From DAOUEG01 sp964589285 (lineage in GTDB: Bacteria > Chloroflexota > Dehalococcoidia > Dehalococcoidales > RBG-16-60-22), in the NCBI GenBank assembly GCA_964589285.1, contig CAZPSP010000109.1, positions 1-8,489 on the forward strand: a stretch of 8,489 nt of DNA. The letters run 5' to 3'. The position numbers were made by a program, and so were the translations under genes. Positions within the stretch are counted from its first letter, which is position 1; the number at the start of each line of letters is the position of its first letter. This document shows positions 1 through 6,852 of the stretch, piece after piece. The notes under the pieces are model-generated. The model saw only the letters and a program-made list of their open reading frames with translations, made no database searches and was not told where the DNA came from.

Positions 1-48
1 GTCATCGCCCGCGAACTGCGCCAGGAATACAGAGTAAGAGTAGAATAA
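1..48 (+). CDS. C-terminal end of an unidentified upstream gene (partial)
   Basis: Frame 1 is open from the window edge and reads VIARELRQEYRVRVE followed by a TAA stop three bases before the topA start. The tight spacing suggests that it is the real end of an upstream gene co-transcribed with topA. Only 15 residues are visible, charged and rich in arginine, and I do not recognise the family. Frame 3 is also open over this stretch but runs on into topA out of frame, which makes it a less likely choice. Confidence 0.5.
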   Translation, partial: VIARELRQEYRVRVE

Positions 49-51
49 AAA

Positions 52-2166
52 ATGGCAAAAAAACTGGTCATCGTAGAATCTCCCGCCAAGGCCAGGACAC
101 TCGGGAAGATTCTTGGAAAAACATACAATCTCAAGGCATCGCTCGGTCACGTTCGGGACCTGCCTAAGGGGCAGATGGGCGTGGATGTCGAACACGGGTT
201 CGAACCCAAGTACGTCGTCCCCAAGCTCAAGACCAAGCTGGTCAACGAACTGAAACAGGCCGCCAAAGACGCCTCGGTCATCTACCTGGCAACAGACCCC
301 GACCGTGAGGGCGAAGCCATCGCCTGGCACCTGGCGGAGGTCACCGGCGCGGACGGTAAGCAGGTCTACCGGGTGGTCTTCAGAGAAATTACCGAAGATG
401 CGGTCAAGTCCGCCTTCAAGGAACCGAGAGAGATAGACATGAACCTGGTGGACGCCCAGCAGGCACGGCGCGTGCTCGACCGGCTGGTCGGTTACAAGAT
501 GAGTCCCCTGCTCTGGAAAAAGGTGCGGAAACGCCTCTCCGCCGGACGCGTGCAGTCCGTGGCGGTCAAGATGATCGTGGACAGGGAACGGGAGATACTG
601 GCCTTTGTCCCGAAAGAGTACTGGACCATCGAGGTCGATCTCAAGAAACCGAAAGATTCGATACAGTTTTCCGCTACCCTGAACGGCCTGATGAACGGCA
701 AGAAGATGGAGATCGCCAACGCAGAAGAGTCGGACAAGCTGGTGTCGGCGCTGAAACAGGCCGCCTATTCCGTCAACAAGGTAGCTACCAAGAAGACGTC
801 TCGCCAGCCCGCGCCGCCGTTCACTACCAGCACGCTCCAGCAGGAAGCCTGGCGTAAATTGCGGTATTCCGCCAAGCAGACCATGGCGATAGCCCAGCAG
901 TTATATGAAGGCCTCCCGCTCGGTGACGAGGGAAGTGTCGGTCTCATCACGTATATGAGGACCGATTCCACCCGCGTGGCGGAGACCGCCATTGCTGAAT
1001 CCAGGGACTATATCGGGAAGACCTATGGCAAAGAGTATGTCCCGGCCAAAGCGCGGTATTTTACGGCTCGGGCCAAAGGATCACAGGATGCTCATGAAGC
1101 CATCCGCCCCACACGCATTCACCGGGAACCCTCGGTGATCAAGCAATACCTGGCCGCTAACCAGTTCCGTCTTTACGACCTCATCTGGAAGCGCATGGTC
1201 GCCAGCCAGATGGCCGCTGCCGAGTTCGATAATACCACCGTGGACATCGAAGCCGCCGACCACAATAACTACCTGCTCCGCACGGCTGCCTCGGTCAATA
1301 CCTTCCCCGGTTTCATCACGCTGTACACGGAAGGCAAGGACGAAGAGGAAGAAGAAGGCAAGACCAGGCTGCCCAAGCTGGCCAAGGGAGACGGCCTTTC
1401 ATTTATCGATATCCATTCACAGCAAAAGTTCACTCAGCCGCCGCCGCGGTTCACCGAGGCTACGCTCGTAAAGGCGCTGGAACAAAACGGCATCGGGCGG
1501 CCGAGCACGTATGCTCCAACCATCTCTACCATCCTGGACCGTGAATACGTGGAAAAAACGAAGGGTGTGTTCCAGCCTACCGAACTGGGCATGGCCGTCA
1601 ACGATTTCCTCACCCTCCACTTCCCGGGCGTCATCAACGAGTCATTTACTGCCGAGATGGAGAATGAACTCGATGAAATCGCCGCGAACGAACGTAAGTG
1701 GCCGACCGTCGTCGATACCTTCTATCATGCTTTCGATAAAGACCTGACCAAGGCCCTGGAAACGGCGGAAAAGGTCAAGATCGCTGATGAAGAAACAGGA
1801 GACCCGTGCCCGAAATGCGGCAAGCCGCTTATCATCAAGACGGGGCGGTTCGGCAAGTTCGTCGCCTGCAGCGGTTATCCGGAGTGCAAGCATACCCAGT
1901 CCTACCAGGTCAAGACCGGCATTACCTGCCCGGAATGCAAACAGGGTGAACTGGTCCAGCGGGTCAGTAAGAAAAAAAGGACGTTTTACGGCTGCAACCG
2001 GTATCCGGACTGCGAGTTCGCCACCAATCTGAAACCCATCGGCACGCCCTGCCCGCAGTGCGGCGGGCTGCTCGGCCAGCGCGGTAAGCAGGTCATCTGC
2101 ACGAAGTGTGAGTACAAGGGCAAGGCGGAGAACGCGGAGAAGGAACCGGCGGAAGAGAAGGCATAG
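52..2166 (+). CDS. topA: DNA topoisomerase I (type IA)
   Basis: This enzyme relaxes negatively supercoiled DNA by cutting and passing a single strand through a 5'-phosphotyrosine link. The Toprim domain comes first, with the VIVESPAK motif (Glu9) and acidic metal-binding residues in DPDREGE (Asp82, Asp84, Glu86). The cleavage domain carries the active-site Tyr301 in ITYMRTDS. The family motifs HEAIRPT (348–354) and GIGRPSTY (481–488) follow. The C-terminus has three four-cysteine zinc-ribbon modules, starting at Cys586, Cys626 and Cys667 and ending at Cys686. Its 704 residues are normal for a Firmicutes/Chloroflexota-type TopA. The ATG lies three bases after the preceding stop. Its ribosome binding site is weak (only purine-rich sequence upstream), which fits translational coupling. 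xer starts three bases after its stop. Confidence 0.98.
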   Translation: MAKKLVIVESPAKARTLGKILGKTYNLKASLGHVRDLPKGQMGVDVEHGFEPKYVVPKLKTKLVNELKQAAKDASVIYLATDPDREGEAIAWHLAEVTGADGKQVYRVVFREITEDAVKSAFKEPREIDMNLVDAQQARRVLDRLVGYKMSPLLWKKVRKRLSAGRVQSVAVKMIVDREREILAFVPKEYWTIEVDLKKPKDSIQFSATLNGLMNGKKMEIANAEESDKLVSALKQAAYSVNKVATKKTSRQPAPPFTTSTLQQEAWRKLRYSAKQTMAIAQQLYEGLPLGDEGSVGLITYMRTDSTRVAETAIAESRDYIGKTYGKEYVPAKARYFTARAKGSQDAHEAIRPTRIHREPSVIKQYLAANQFRLYDLIWKRMVASQMAAAEFDNTTVDIEAADHNNYLLRTAASVNTFPGFITLYTEGKDEEEEEGKTRLPKLAKGDGLSFIDIHSQQKFTQPPPRFTEATLVKALEQNGIGRPSTYAPTISTILDREYVEKTKGVFQPTELGMAVNDFLTLHFPGVINESFTAEMENELDEIAANERKWPTVVDTFYHAFDKDLTKALETAEKVKIADEETGDPCPKCGKPLIIKTGRFGKFVACSGYPECKHTQSYQVKTGITCPECKQGELVQRVSKKKRTFYGCNRYPDCEFATNLKPIGTPCPQCGGLLGQRGKQVICTKCEYKGKAENAEKEPAEEKA

Positions 2167-2169
2167 GGA

Positions 2170-3117
2170 ATGACCGTGGCCGGCGAGAAAAAGAAGAAGA
2201 ACATCCTTGACCTTTATACTGACTACCTCGAAGCGGAAAAACACGCCTCCCGGTACACGGTCAGGAACTACCGGAACGACCTGAAGAAGTTCTTTCTTTT
2301 CCTCCGGCAAAAGAATGTAACAAGCCTGCGAGACGTGGACCGGCAGACGGTCAGGGCTTTTATGGCCGCGCTTGTCGCTGAGGGCAAGGCTAAAACAAGC
2401 ATTGCCCGTATGCTCTCCGCCATACGCTCTTTTTACCGGTACCTGATGCGGGAGGAATTGATATCGACAAGCCCGGCCGGCAATACGGCATCGCCGAAGC
2501 TTGACCGGAAGCTGCCGACGTTTCTCACCCCGGAAGAGGTCAAACAACTTGTCGAAGCACCCGATGCCTCCACATCCATCGGTCAGCGAGACCGGGCCCT
2601 CCTGGAGCTGTTATACGCCTCCGGCCTCCGGGTCAGTGAAATAGTCTCACTGGATGTAGATATCATCGACCTGGCCAACAGTGAGATACGGGTCCGCGGT
2701 AAAGGCTCCAAAGAACGGCTGGTTCTCATCGGCGCTCCAGCGGTCCGGGCTGTTGAGGCTTATATCCGGAACGGCCGCCGTGAATTACTAGGAGAGCATA
2801 AAAACAAGGCCCTGTTCCTGGGCAGATACGGCGGGCGGCTCCCCGCCAGGACGGTACAGAAAATCATCACAAGGTATTCCGGGACCATCGGCAAGCGCGT
2901 TTATCCCCACAAGCTTCGCCACACCTTCGCCACCCACCTCCTCGATGGCGGGGCGGACCTCAAAGTGGTCCAGGAACTCCTCGGGCATTCAGACTTGCAG
3001 ACCACGCAGATATACACGCATGTCAGCAAGAGCCGGGCGCGCAAGACCTACCTGGCCGCGCACCCCCTGGCGGGAAAAGGAACTAATGAACATGAACATA
3101 ACCGGGAGACTGAATAA
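2170..3117 (+). CDS. xerD: Xer-family tyrosine site-specific recombinase
   Basis: It belongs to the cytoplasmic recombinases that resolve chromosome dimers at dif sites during division. The N-terminal SAM-like core-binding domain covers about residues 12–100. The catalytic domain has the full active-site set: Arg154 in SGLRVSE, Lys178 in GKGSKER, His247 and Arg250 in HKLRH, His273 in LLGHS and nucleophile Tyr282 in IYTHV. Spacing around these residues matches XerC/XerD. The LLGHSDL–TTQIYTHV stretch and the HP near the C-terminus lean towards XerD, but XerC cannot be excluded, and this may be the only Xer in the genome. At 315 residues it has the usual length. It follows topA by three bases, with GAAGAGAAGG upstream as a likely ribosome binding site. 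The topA–xer pairing resembles the topA/xerC neighbourhood of Firmicutes, so it is a housekeeping gene, not a phage integrase. Confidence 0.93.
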   Translation: MTVAGEKKKKNILDLYTDYLEAEKHASRYTVRNYRNDLKKFFLFLRQKNVTSLRDVDRQTVRAFMAALVAEGKAKTSIARMLSAIRSFYRYLMREELISTSPAGNTASPKLDRKLPTFLTPEEVKQLVEAPDASTSIGQRDRALLELLYASGLRVSEIVSLDVDIIDLANSEIRVRGKGSKERLVLIGAPAVRAVEAYIRNGRRELLGEHKNKALFLGRYGGRLPARTVQKIITRYSGTIGKRVYPHKLRHTFATHLLDGGADLKVVQELLGHSDLQTTQIYTHVSKSRARKTYLAAHPLAGKGTNEHEHNRETE

Positions 3118-4174
3118 CCTGAGGTCGGCGTTTGCCGGCCGTGAGATAGACGGTCTGTTCGTGACCCAGGCCGATAACCGCTATTACCTGTCCGGTTTTA
3201 ATGGTTCTGCCGGATATTTGTTTATTACCGGATCGAAAGCGGTGCTCGCGACGGACTTCCGCTACACGGAGCAGGCGGTCTCGGAAGCGCCGGAATTTGA
3301 AATCCTTCGCATCGCCAACAACATCTCCGAATGGTTCCCTTCGCTCGTCCGGGACGGGCGCGTTACGCGGCTGGGTTTCGATGCTTCTGACGTCAGTTAT
3401 CAGTTCTATCAGGCATTGACCGGCGCGCTGGAAAGCAAGTGTGTTGACGTGGAACTGGTCCCGGTCAGCGGCATCGTCGAAACTCTCCGCACCGTCAAGG
3501 AACAGGAGGAGATTGCTTGCGTGGAAAAAGCCGTCGCCATCAGCGACGCCGCCTTCGACGCCGTGGCCCCGATGGTCAAGCCGGGCATCACCGAGAACGA
3601 GATTGCCTGGGAACTGGAAAAACAGATGCGGGAACGCGGCAGCCAGTCCCTGCCGTTCGATATCATCGTCGCTTCCGGCCCTAAGGCTGCCCTGCCCCAT
3701 GCCAAGCCGACCGACCGGACCGTCCGGGAAGGCGACGCCGTAGTTATCGATATGGGAGCGCGTTATGGCGGTTATGCCTCAGACCTCACCCGCACACTCT
3801 GCGCCGGCACGCCGGATGACCAGTTCCGCAAGGTCTACGGCATCGTTCTTGACGCACAGTTATCGGCTTTGCGTATAATAAAAAACGGGGTCACCGGGGG
3901 GGAAGCGGACGCCGCCGCCCGCAAGGTCATTGAAGCCGCCGGCTATGGTGAAGACTTCGGGCATTCCCTCGGTCACGGGGTCGGGCTTGCCGAACACGAA
4001 ATGCCCCGTTTGAGTCCCGGAGTTACAGACCCGCTTCAAGACGGTATGGTTTTTACTGTTGAACCCGGTATTTATCTTTCAGGATGGGGCGGTGTGCGTA
4101 TCGAGGACACCGTCGTCATCCAAAACGGAAAATTGAGAGTCCTCTCTCAAGCAGGAAAGGCAACCTATGATTAG
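3086..4174 (+). CDS. M24-family Xaa-Pro aminopeptidase / prolidase-like metallopeptidase
   Basis: This is a cytoplasmic dinuclear-metal peptidase of the pita-bread fold that removes an N-terminal residue before proline or splits Xaa-Pro dipeptides. An N-terminal creatinase-type domain (about 1–130) precedes the catalytic domain. All five metal ligands are visible: Asp222 (VIDMG), Asp233 (SDLTR), His297 (GHGVG), Glu326 (VEPGIY) and Glu340 (RIEDT). The 14-residue gap between the two glutamates resembles prolidase-type members. I place the start at ATG 3086 because AAAGGA lies just upstream and the protein begins immediately before the conserved N-terminal domain; ATG 3092 is possible. The resulting 362 residues suit the family. 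The start overlaps the end of xer by 32 bases and the end overlaps efp by 8. The frame is open upstream to 2945, but that part reads through xer and has no family similarity. Substrate preference (PepP, PepQ or YqhT type) cannot be settled. Confidence 0.92.
   Translation: MNMNITGRLNNLRSAFAGREIDGLFVTQADNRYYLSGFNGSAGYLFITGSKAVLATDFRYTEQAVSEAPEFEILRIANNISEWFPSLVRDGRVTRLGFDASDVSYQFYQALTGALESKCVDVELVPVSGIVETLRTVKEQEEIACVEKAVAISDAAFDAVAPMVKPGITENEIAWELEKQMRERGSQSLPFDIIVASGPKAALPHAKPTDRTVREGDAVVIDMGARYGGYASDLTRTLCAGTPDDQFRKVYGIVLDAQLSALRIIKNGVTGGEADAAARKVIEAAGYGEDFGHSLGHGVGLAEHEMPRLSPGVTDPLQDGMVFTVEPGIYLSGWGGVRIEDTVVIQNGKLRVLSQAGKATYD
3849..3879 (+). promoter_or_regulatory. Possible internal sigma70-type promoter upstream of efp
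   Basis: TTGACG at 3849–3854 and a perfect TATAAT at 3874–3879 are separated by 19 bases, within the coding sequence of the M24 peptidase. The spacer is longer than the preferred 17 bases, and TG lies one base too far from the -10 for the classical extended element. A short AT-rich run follows the -10 box. Initiation would give a leader of roughly 280 bases before the efp start. This is a sequence match only; a chance match within coding DNA is possible. Confidence 0.35.
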
Positions 4175-4724
4175 CGCGACCGATCTACGCCGCGGCGTGA
4201 TCATTGAATTCGAAGATAAACTCTGGCAAGTAGTCGATTACCAGCACGTAAAGATGAAAAGGACGGCCCTCGCCAAGGTAAAACTCAAGGATGTCAACGC
4301 TGGACATACCATCGAACGCTCGTTCCAGTCGGACCAGAAATTCGTCCGCGCCCAGCTTGATGTCAAGCAGATGCAGTACTTGTACAATGACGGTGACCTG
4401 TACTATTTCATGGACCAGGAGACCTACGAGCAAACGCCCATCAGCCGGACGATGATCGAGGACATCCTGCCTTACCTTAAGGAAAACAATACCGTCGAAT
4501 TTTCCAGCTACAAAGACGAGATCATCAGCGTTGATATGCCCATTACCGTCGAACTCGAAGTCACTCAAACCGACCCCGGTTTTAAAGGCGATACCGCTAC
4601 CGCCGGCACCAAGCCGGCCACATTGGAAACAGGTCTGACCGTTCAGGTCCCCCTCTTCATCAACGAGGGCGATATCCTGAAAATAGATACCCGGACCGGG
4701 AGTTATATCGAAAGGAAAGGCTAG
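4167..4724 (+). CDS. efp: Translation elongation factor P with atypical tip loop
   Basis: EF-P binds between the ribosomal P and E sites and relieves stalling at consecutive prolines. The 185-residue length and the three β-barrel domains (KOW-like, about 1–63; OB-fold, about 64–127; OB-fold, about 128–185) are normal. Hallmarks include the start MISATDLRRG, QYLYNDGD, FKGDTA, VPLFINEGD and the end GSYIERK. The domain I loop normally reads VKPGKG, with a modified lysine or arginine at its tip. Here it reads HVKMKRTALAK (His27–Lys37), about one residue shorter and without Pro-Gly-Lys-Gly. Lys29 matches the first conserved lysine, so Lys31 or Arg32 would lie near the tip. The flanks are in frame and well conserved, so this is not a frameshift. 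A strong AGGAAAGG site lies upstream. The gene overlaps the M24 peptidase by 8 bases; a peptidase–efp pairing is also known in Bacillus. Confidence 0.97.
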   Translation: MISATDLRRGVIIEFEDKLWQVVDYQHVKMKRTALAKVKLKDVNAGHTIERSFQSDQKFVRAQLDVKQMQYLYNDGDLYYFMDQETYEQTPISRTMIEDILPYLKENNTVEFSSYKDEIISVDMPITVELEVTQTDPGFKGDTATAGTKPATLETGLTVQVPLFINEGDILKIDTRTGSYIERKG

Positions 4725-4733
4725 GACCGCCAT

Positions 4734-5393
4734 TTGCTGAAAGCCGACCTTCATATTCACACGCAGTACTCGATGGATTGCAACACGCCGCTGGAAAAGA
4801 TCATTGAACGCTGCAAACGCCTTAACATCAACTGCATCGCCATCGCCGACCACGGCACCGCCGAAGGGGCGTTGAAAATGAAAAAGATGGCCCCTTTCAA
4901 GGTCATCGTCGCTGAGGAAATACTCACCACCCAGGGCGAGATCATGGGCATGTTCCTCAAGGAGACCATTCCGAGCGGCCTCACCCCCACCGAGACCATC
5001 AAGCGTATCCACGCCCAGGGGGCGCTGGTTAATATCCCCCACCCGTTCGAGACCATCCGCGGTTCGGCTCTCAAGGACTGGTGCATCGAGGAGATAGCCA
5101 AAGACATCGACCTTATGGAAGTCCTCAACTCACGCAGCCCGTTCCCGGCCAATACCAATAAGGCCAGAGAATTCGCCTGCAAGCACAACATACCCGGCGG
5201 CGCCGGCAGCGACGCCCATACCGTCTATGAGATCGGCAACGCCTGGGTCGAGATGTCGGATTTTAAAACGCCCCAGGAGTTTCTCAAGTCACTGAAAAGC
5301 GGCGTTATACACGGTAAGCGGTCAAGTGTCTTCGTCAAGGTCTTCAGCACCTGGGCTAAGGTTAAAAATCAATTCCTGAAATGGGGGAAATGA
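4734..5393 (+). CDS. PHP-domain metal-dependent phosphoesterase, function unknown
   Basis: The protein is a 219-residue stand-alone PHP domain, a fold that uses bound metals to hydrolyse phosphoesters. Likely ligands are His7 and His9 in DLHIHT, Asp15, Asp39–His40 in IADHG, Glu62, His103 in PHPF, and Asp160 and His162 in GSDAH. The start is TTG: it lies 7 bases after AGGA (4723–4726), and the next in-frame ATG (residue 14) would remove the essential HxH motif. No polymerase, kinase or other domain is attached, and no signal peptide or membrane segment is visible. Related proteins include nucleases, nucleotide phosphatases and histidinol phosphatases, so the substrate is open. The motif GEIMGMF replaces the histidine-containing EIH-type motif of TrpH/YciV-like members, so that activity should not be assumed. 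It sits 9 bases after efp and its stop overlaps the start region of the next gene. Confidence 0.88.
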   Translation: MLKADLHIHTQYSMDCNTPLEKIIERCKRLNINCIAIADHGTAEGALKMKKMAPFKVIVAEEILTTQGEIMGMFLKETIPSGLTPTETIKRIHAQGALVNIPHPFETIRGSALKDWCIEEIAKDIDLMEVLNSRSPFPANTNKAREFACKHNIPGGAGSDAHTVYEIGNAWVEMSDFKTPQEFLKSLKSGVIHGKRSSVFVKVFSTWAKVKNQFLKWGK

Positions 5394-6223
5394 TGGCCGG
5401 AACGTATAAGCTGGGATGGTTTTCCACCGGGCGCGGCCCCGGTTCGCGAGCACTCCTCCAGACCGTCCAGGATGCGATTCTCGCCGGGGACATTGATGCG
5501 CAGATAGAATTTGTCTACTGCACCCGGGAGCGCGGAGAAACGGAAATGACGGACTCCTACCTGGATATGGTCGAGTCCTACGGCATCCCCCTCGTTACTT
5601 ACTCCTACCAGAAGTATCGCGCCGGCAGGCCCAGCCCGGACCTTTCCAAACCGCTGCCCCAATGGCGGCTTGACTATGACCGCGAGGTCATGGACCGCCT
5701 GGAGGGCTTCAGCCCGGACCTCTGCATGCTGGCCGGTTTCATGATCGTCACCGGTCCGGAAATGTGCGCCAGGTACGATATCCTCAATCTGCACCCGGCA
5801 GCACCTGACGGCCCCGCCGGTACCTGGCAGCAGGTCATCTGGAAGCTCATCGAGACGCGGGCCAATACCCAGGGCGTCAAGATGCACGTGGCTATACCGG
5901 AACTCGACGCTGGTCCCACCGCCACGTACTGCACCTTCCCTATCCGGGGCGGCGCCTTCGACCCCCTCTGGACCGAATTTCACGGCAAAACCGTGGAAGA
6001 GGTCAAACAGGCGCAGGGCACGGAAAACGCCCTCTTCAAACTTATCCGGGAACGCGGCGCGGCGCGGGAACTGCCGCTGACCGTGGAGACCATCAAGGCC
6101 TTCGCCGCCGGCAAGGTCCGGATAACGAAAGACCGGCAGGTCGTAGACGCTGCCGGTCATCCTATCCGGGGTTATGATCTTACCGCCGATATCGACGCTC
6201 GGATCGATACCAGTCTGCGGTAA
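5393..6223 (+). CDS. PurN-like formyltransferase family protein
   Basis: The protein has the fold of 10-formyltetrahydrofolate-dependent formyltransferases such as PurN (glycinamide ribonucleotide to formyl-GAR in purine synthesis). Seen from this start: a phosphate-binding type loop STGRGPGS near the N-terminus, DLCMLAGFM as in PurN, catalytic Asn132 and His134 in LNLHP, and catalytic Asp172 in PELDAGP. The usual HPSLLP-type loop reads HPAAPDGPAG instead. At about 276 residues it is longer than PurN (around 200–220), with an insertion before the catalytic region and a C-terminal extension (about 215–276). GAR formylation is thus plausible but unproven; another formyl acceptor is possible. 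ATG 5393 is best placed behind GGGGGAA (5383–5389). ATG 5390, giving an ATGA overlap with the PHP stop, and ATG 5381 are alternatives that add three or four residues. It is the last gene of the plus-strand run. Confidence 0.85.
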   Translation: MAGTYKLGWFSTGRGPGSRALLQTVQDAILAGDIDAQIEFVYCTRERGETEMTDSYLDMVESYGIPLVTYSYQKYRAGRPSPDLSKPLPQWRLDYDREVMDRLEGFSPDLCMLAGFMIVTGPEMCARYDILNLHPAAPDGPAGTWQQVIWKLIETRANTQGVKMHVAIPELDAGPTATYCTFPIRGGAFDPLWTEFHGKTVEEVKQAQGTENALFKLIRERGAARELPLTVETIKAFAAGKVRITKDRQVVDAAGHPIRGYDLTADIDARIDTSLR

Positions 6224-6240
6224 GCCCGCTTTTACTTTTT
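6217..6240 (+). terminator. Weak intrinsic terminator-like hairpin between convergent genes
   Basis: GCGG (6217–6220) can pair with CCGC (6226–6229) around a five-base loop containing the TAA stop of the formyltransferase, and TTTTACTTTTT follows directly. The order fits termination of the plus-strand operon. A four-pair stem is short for an efficient rho-independent terminator. The T tract also encodes the lysine-rich end of ClpP on the other strand, which could explain it. No T tract follows the hairpin on the minus strand. Confidence 0.3.
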
Positions 6241-6852
6241 CTCTTTCTGTACGGTCTCACCGGCTTTTGCCAGTACTTCATCAATTAGACCGTATTCCAC
6301 CGCTTGGTCCGAATTGAGGTAGTAGTCACGGTCCATGTCATGCGTGATCTTGTCCGATGACTGCCCCGTGTGTTTGACGAATATGTCCTTGATGATATCC
6401 TGAAGGCGCGTGATCTCTTTGGCCTGGATAACGATATCCGCCGCCTGTCCCTGCGCTCCGCCGATGGCCTGGTGCATGTGGATGGTGGCGTTGGGTAAAG
6501 CGAAACGCTTGCCTTTGGCCCCCGCGGTCAGGAGCACCGTCGCCATGCTGGCGGCCATACCGACGCAGATGGTAGACACATCCGGCTTGATCAATTGCAT
6601 AGTGTCATAAATGGCAAGTCCGGAGGTGATGACTCCGCCGGGGCTGTTGATATACAGATTGATATCTTTGTCCGGGTCCTCACGTTCCAGGAACAATAAC
6701 TGGGCGATGATAAGGTTGGCTATCTGGTCGTTGATGGGTGTGCCCAGCATGACGATGCGCTCTCTCAGCAGCAGGGAATAGATATCAAAAGCGCGTTCGC
6801 CCCTGGCACCGCTTTCGATGACCATGGGTATGACGTTACTCGGTTGGTTCAT
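6232..6852 (-). CDS. clpP: ATP-dependent Clp protease proteolytic subunit
   Basis: ClpP is a serine protease that forms a double heptameric barrel and degrades proteins unfolded and fed in by ClpX, ClpA or ClpC. The catalytic triad is visible: Ser102 in GMAASM, His127 in HMHQ, and Asp176 in DRDYYL. The oligomer-defining stretch NSPGG lies at 69–73 and GGAQGQAADI at 131–140. His127 is followed by Gln-Ala where Gln-Pro is the more familiar sequence; this does not affect the triad. Its 206 residues are the usual length and the C-terminus ends in lysines. The ATG lies inside the end of tig (17 bases shared), behind a very strong Shine-Dalgarno site, so translation is probably coupled to tig. clpX does not follow: the next gene is the convergent formyltransferase, 8 bases away. 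Confidence 0.98.
   Translation of the reverse strand: MNQPSNVIPMVIESGARGERAFDIYSLLLRERIVMLGTPINDQIANLIIAQLLFLEREDPDKDINLYINSPGGVITSGLAIYDTMQLIKPDVSTICVGMAASMATVLLTAGAKGKRFALPNATIHMHQAIGGAQGQAADIVIQAKEITRLQDIIKDIFVKHTGQSSDKITHDMDRDYYLNSDQAVEYGLIDEVLAKAGETVQKEKK

Noticed and set aside
1642..2547. 301-codon minus-strand open frame opposite the end of topA and start of xer
   Set aside because: It spans two clearly real genes on the other strand, has no recognisable domain, and is rich in Leu/Arg/Phe as expected for the complement of GC-rich coding DNA.
2945..3085. Upstream extension of the M24 peptidase to an earlier ATG
   Set aside because: The extra 47 codons read through the conserved catalytic end of xer in another frame and do not resemble the family. 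ATG 3086 has a better ribosome binding site.
2170..3117. Tyrosine recombinase as a sign of an integrated phage or genomic island
   Set aside because: It fits housekeeping Xer proteins in length, motif spacing and neighbourhood, and there are no att repeats, tRNA gene or phage genes around it.
3083..3700. 205-codon minus-strand open frame opposite the M24 peptidase
   Set aside because: Shadow of a gene with all five metal ligands. No motif of its own.
3896..3902. Run of seven G bases in the M24 gene as a phase-variation tract
   Set aside because: Short, encodes Gly-Gly plus the first base of Glu in frame, and the gene is an enzyme not expected to be phase-variable.
4185..5042. 285-codon minus-strand open frame opposite efp and the PHP gene
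   Set aside because: Antisense to two conserved genes with full motifs. No domain is recognisable and the composition is typical of a shadow frame.
5369..6160. 263-codon minus-strand open frame opposite the formyltransferase
   Set aside because: The plus-strand frame has the catalytic Asn-His-Asp motifs of a known family; the antisense frame shows none.
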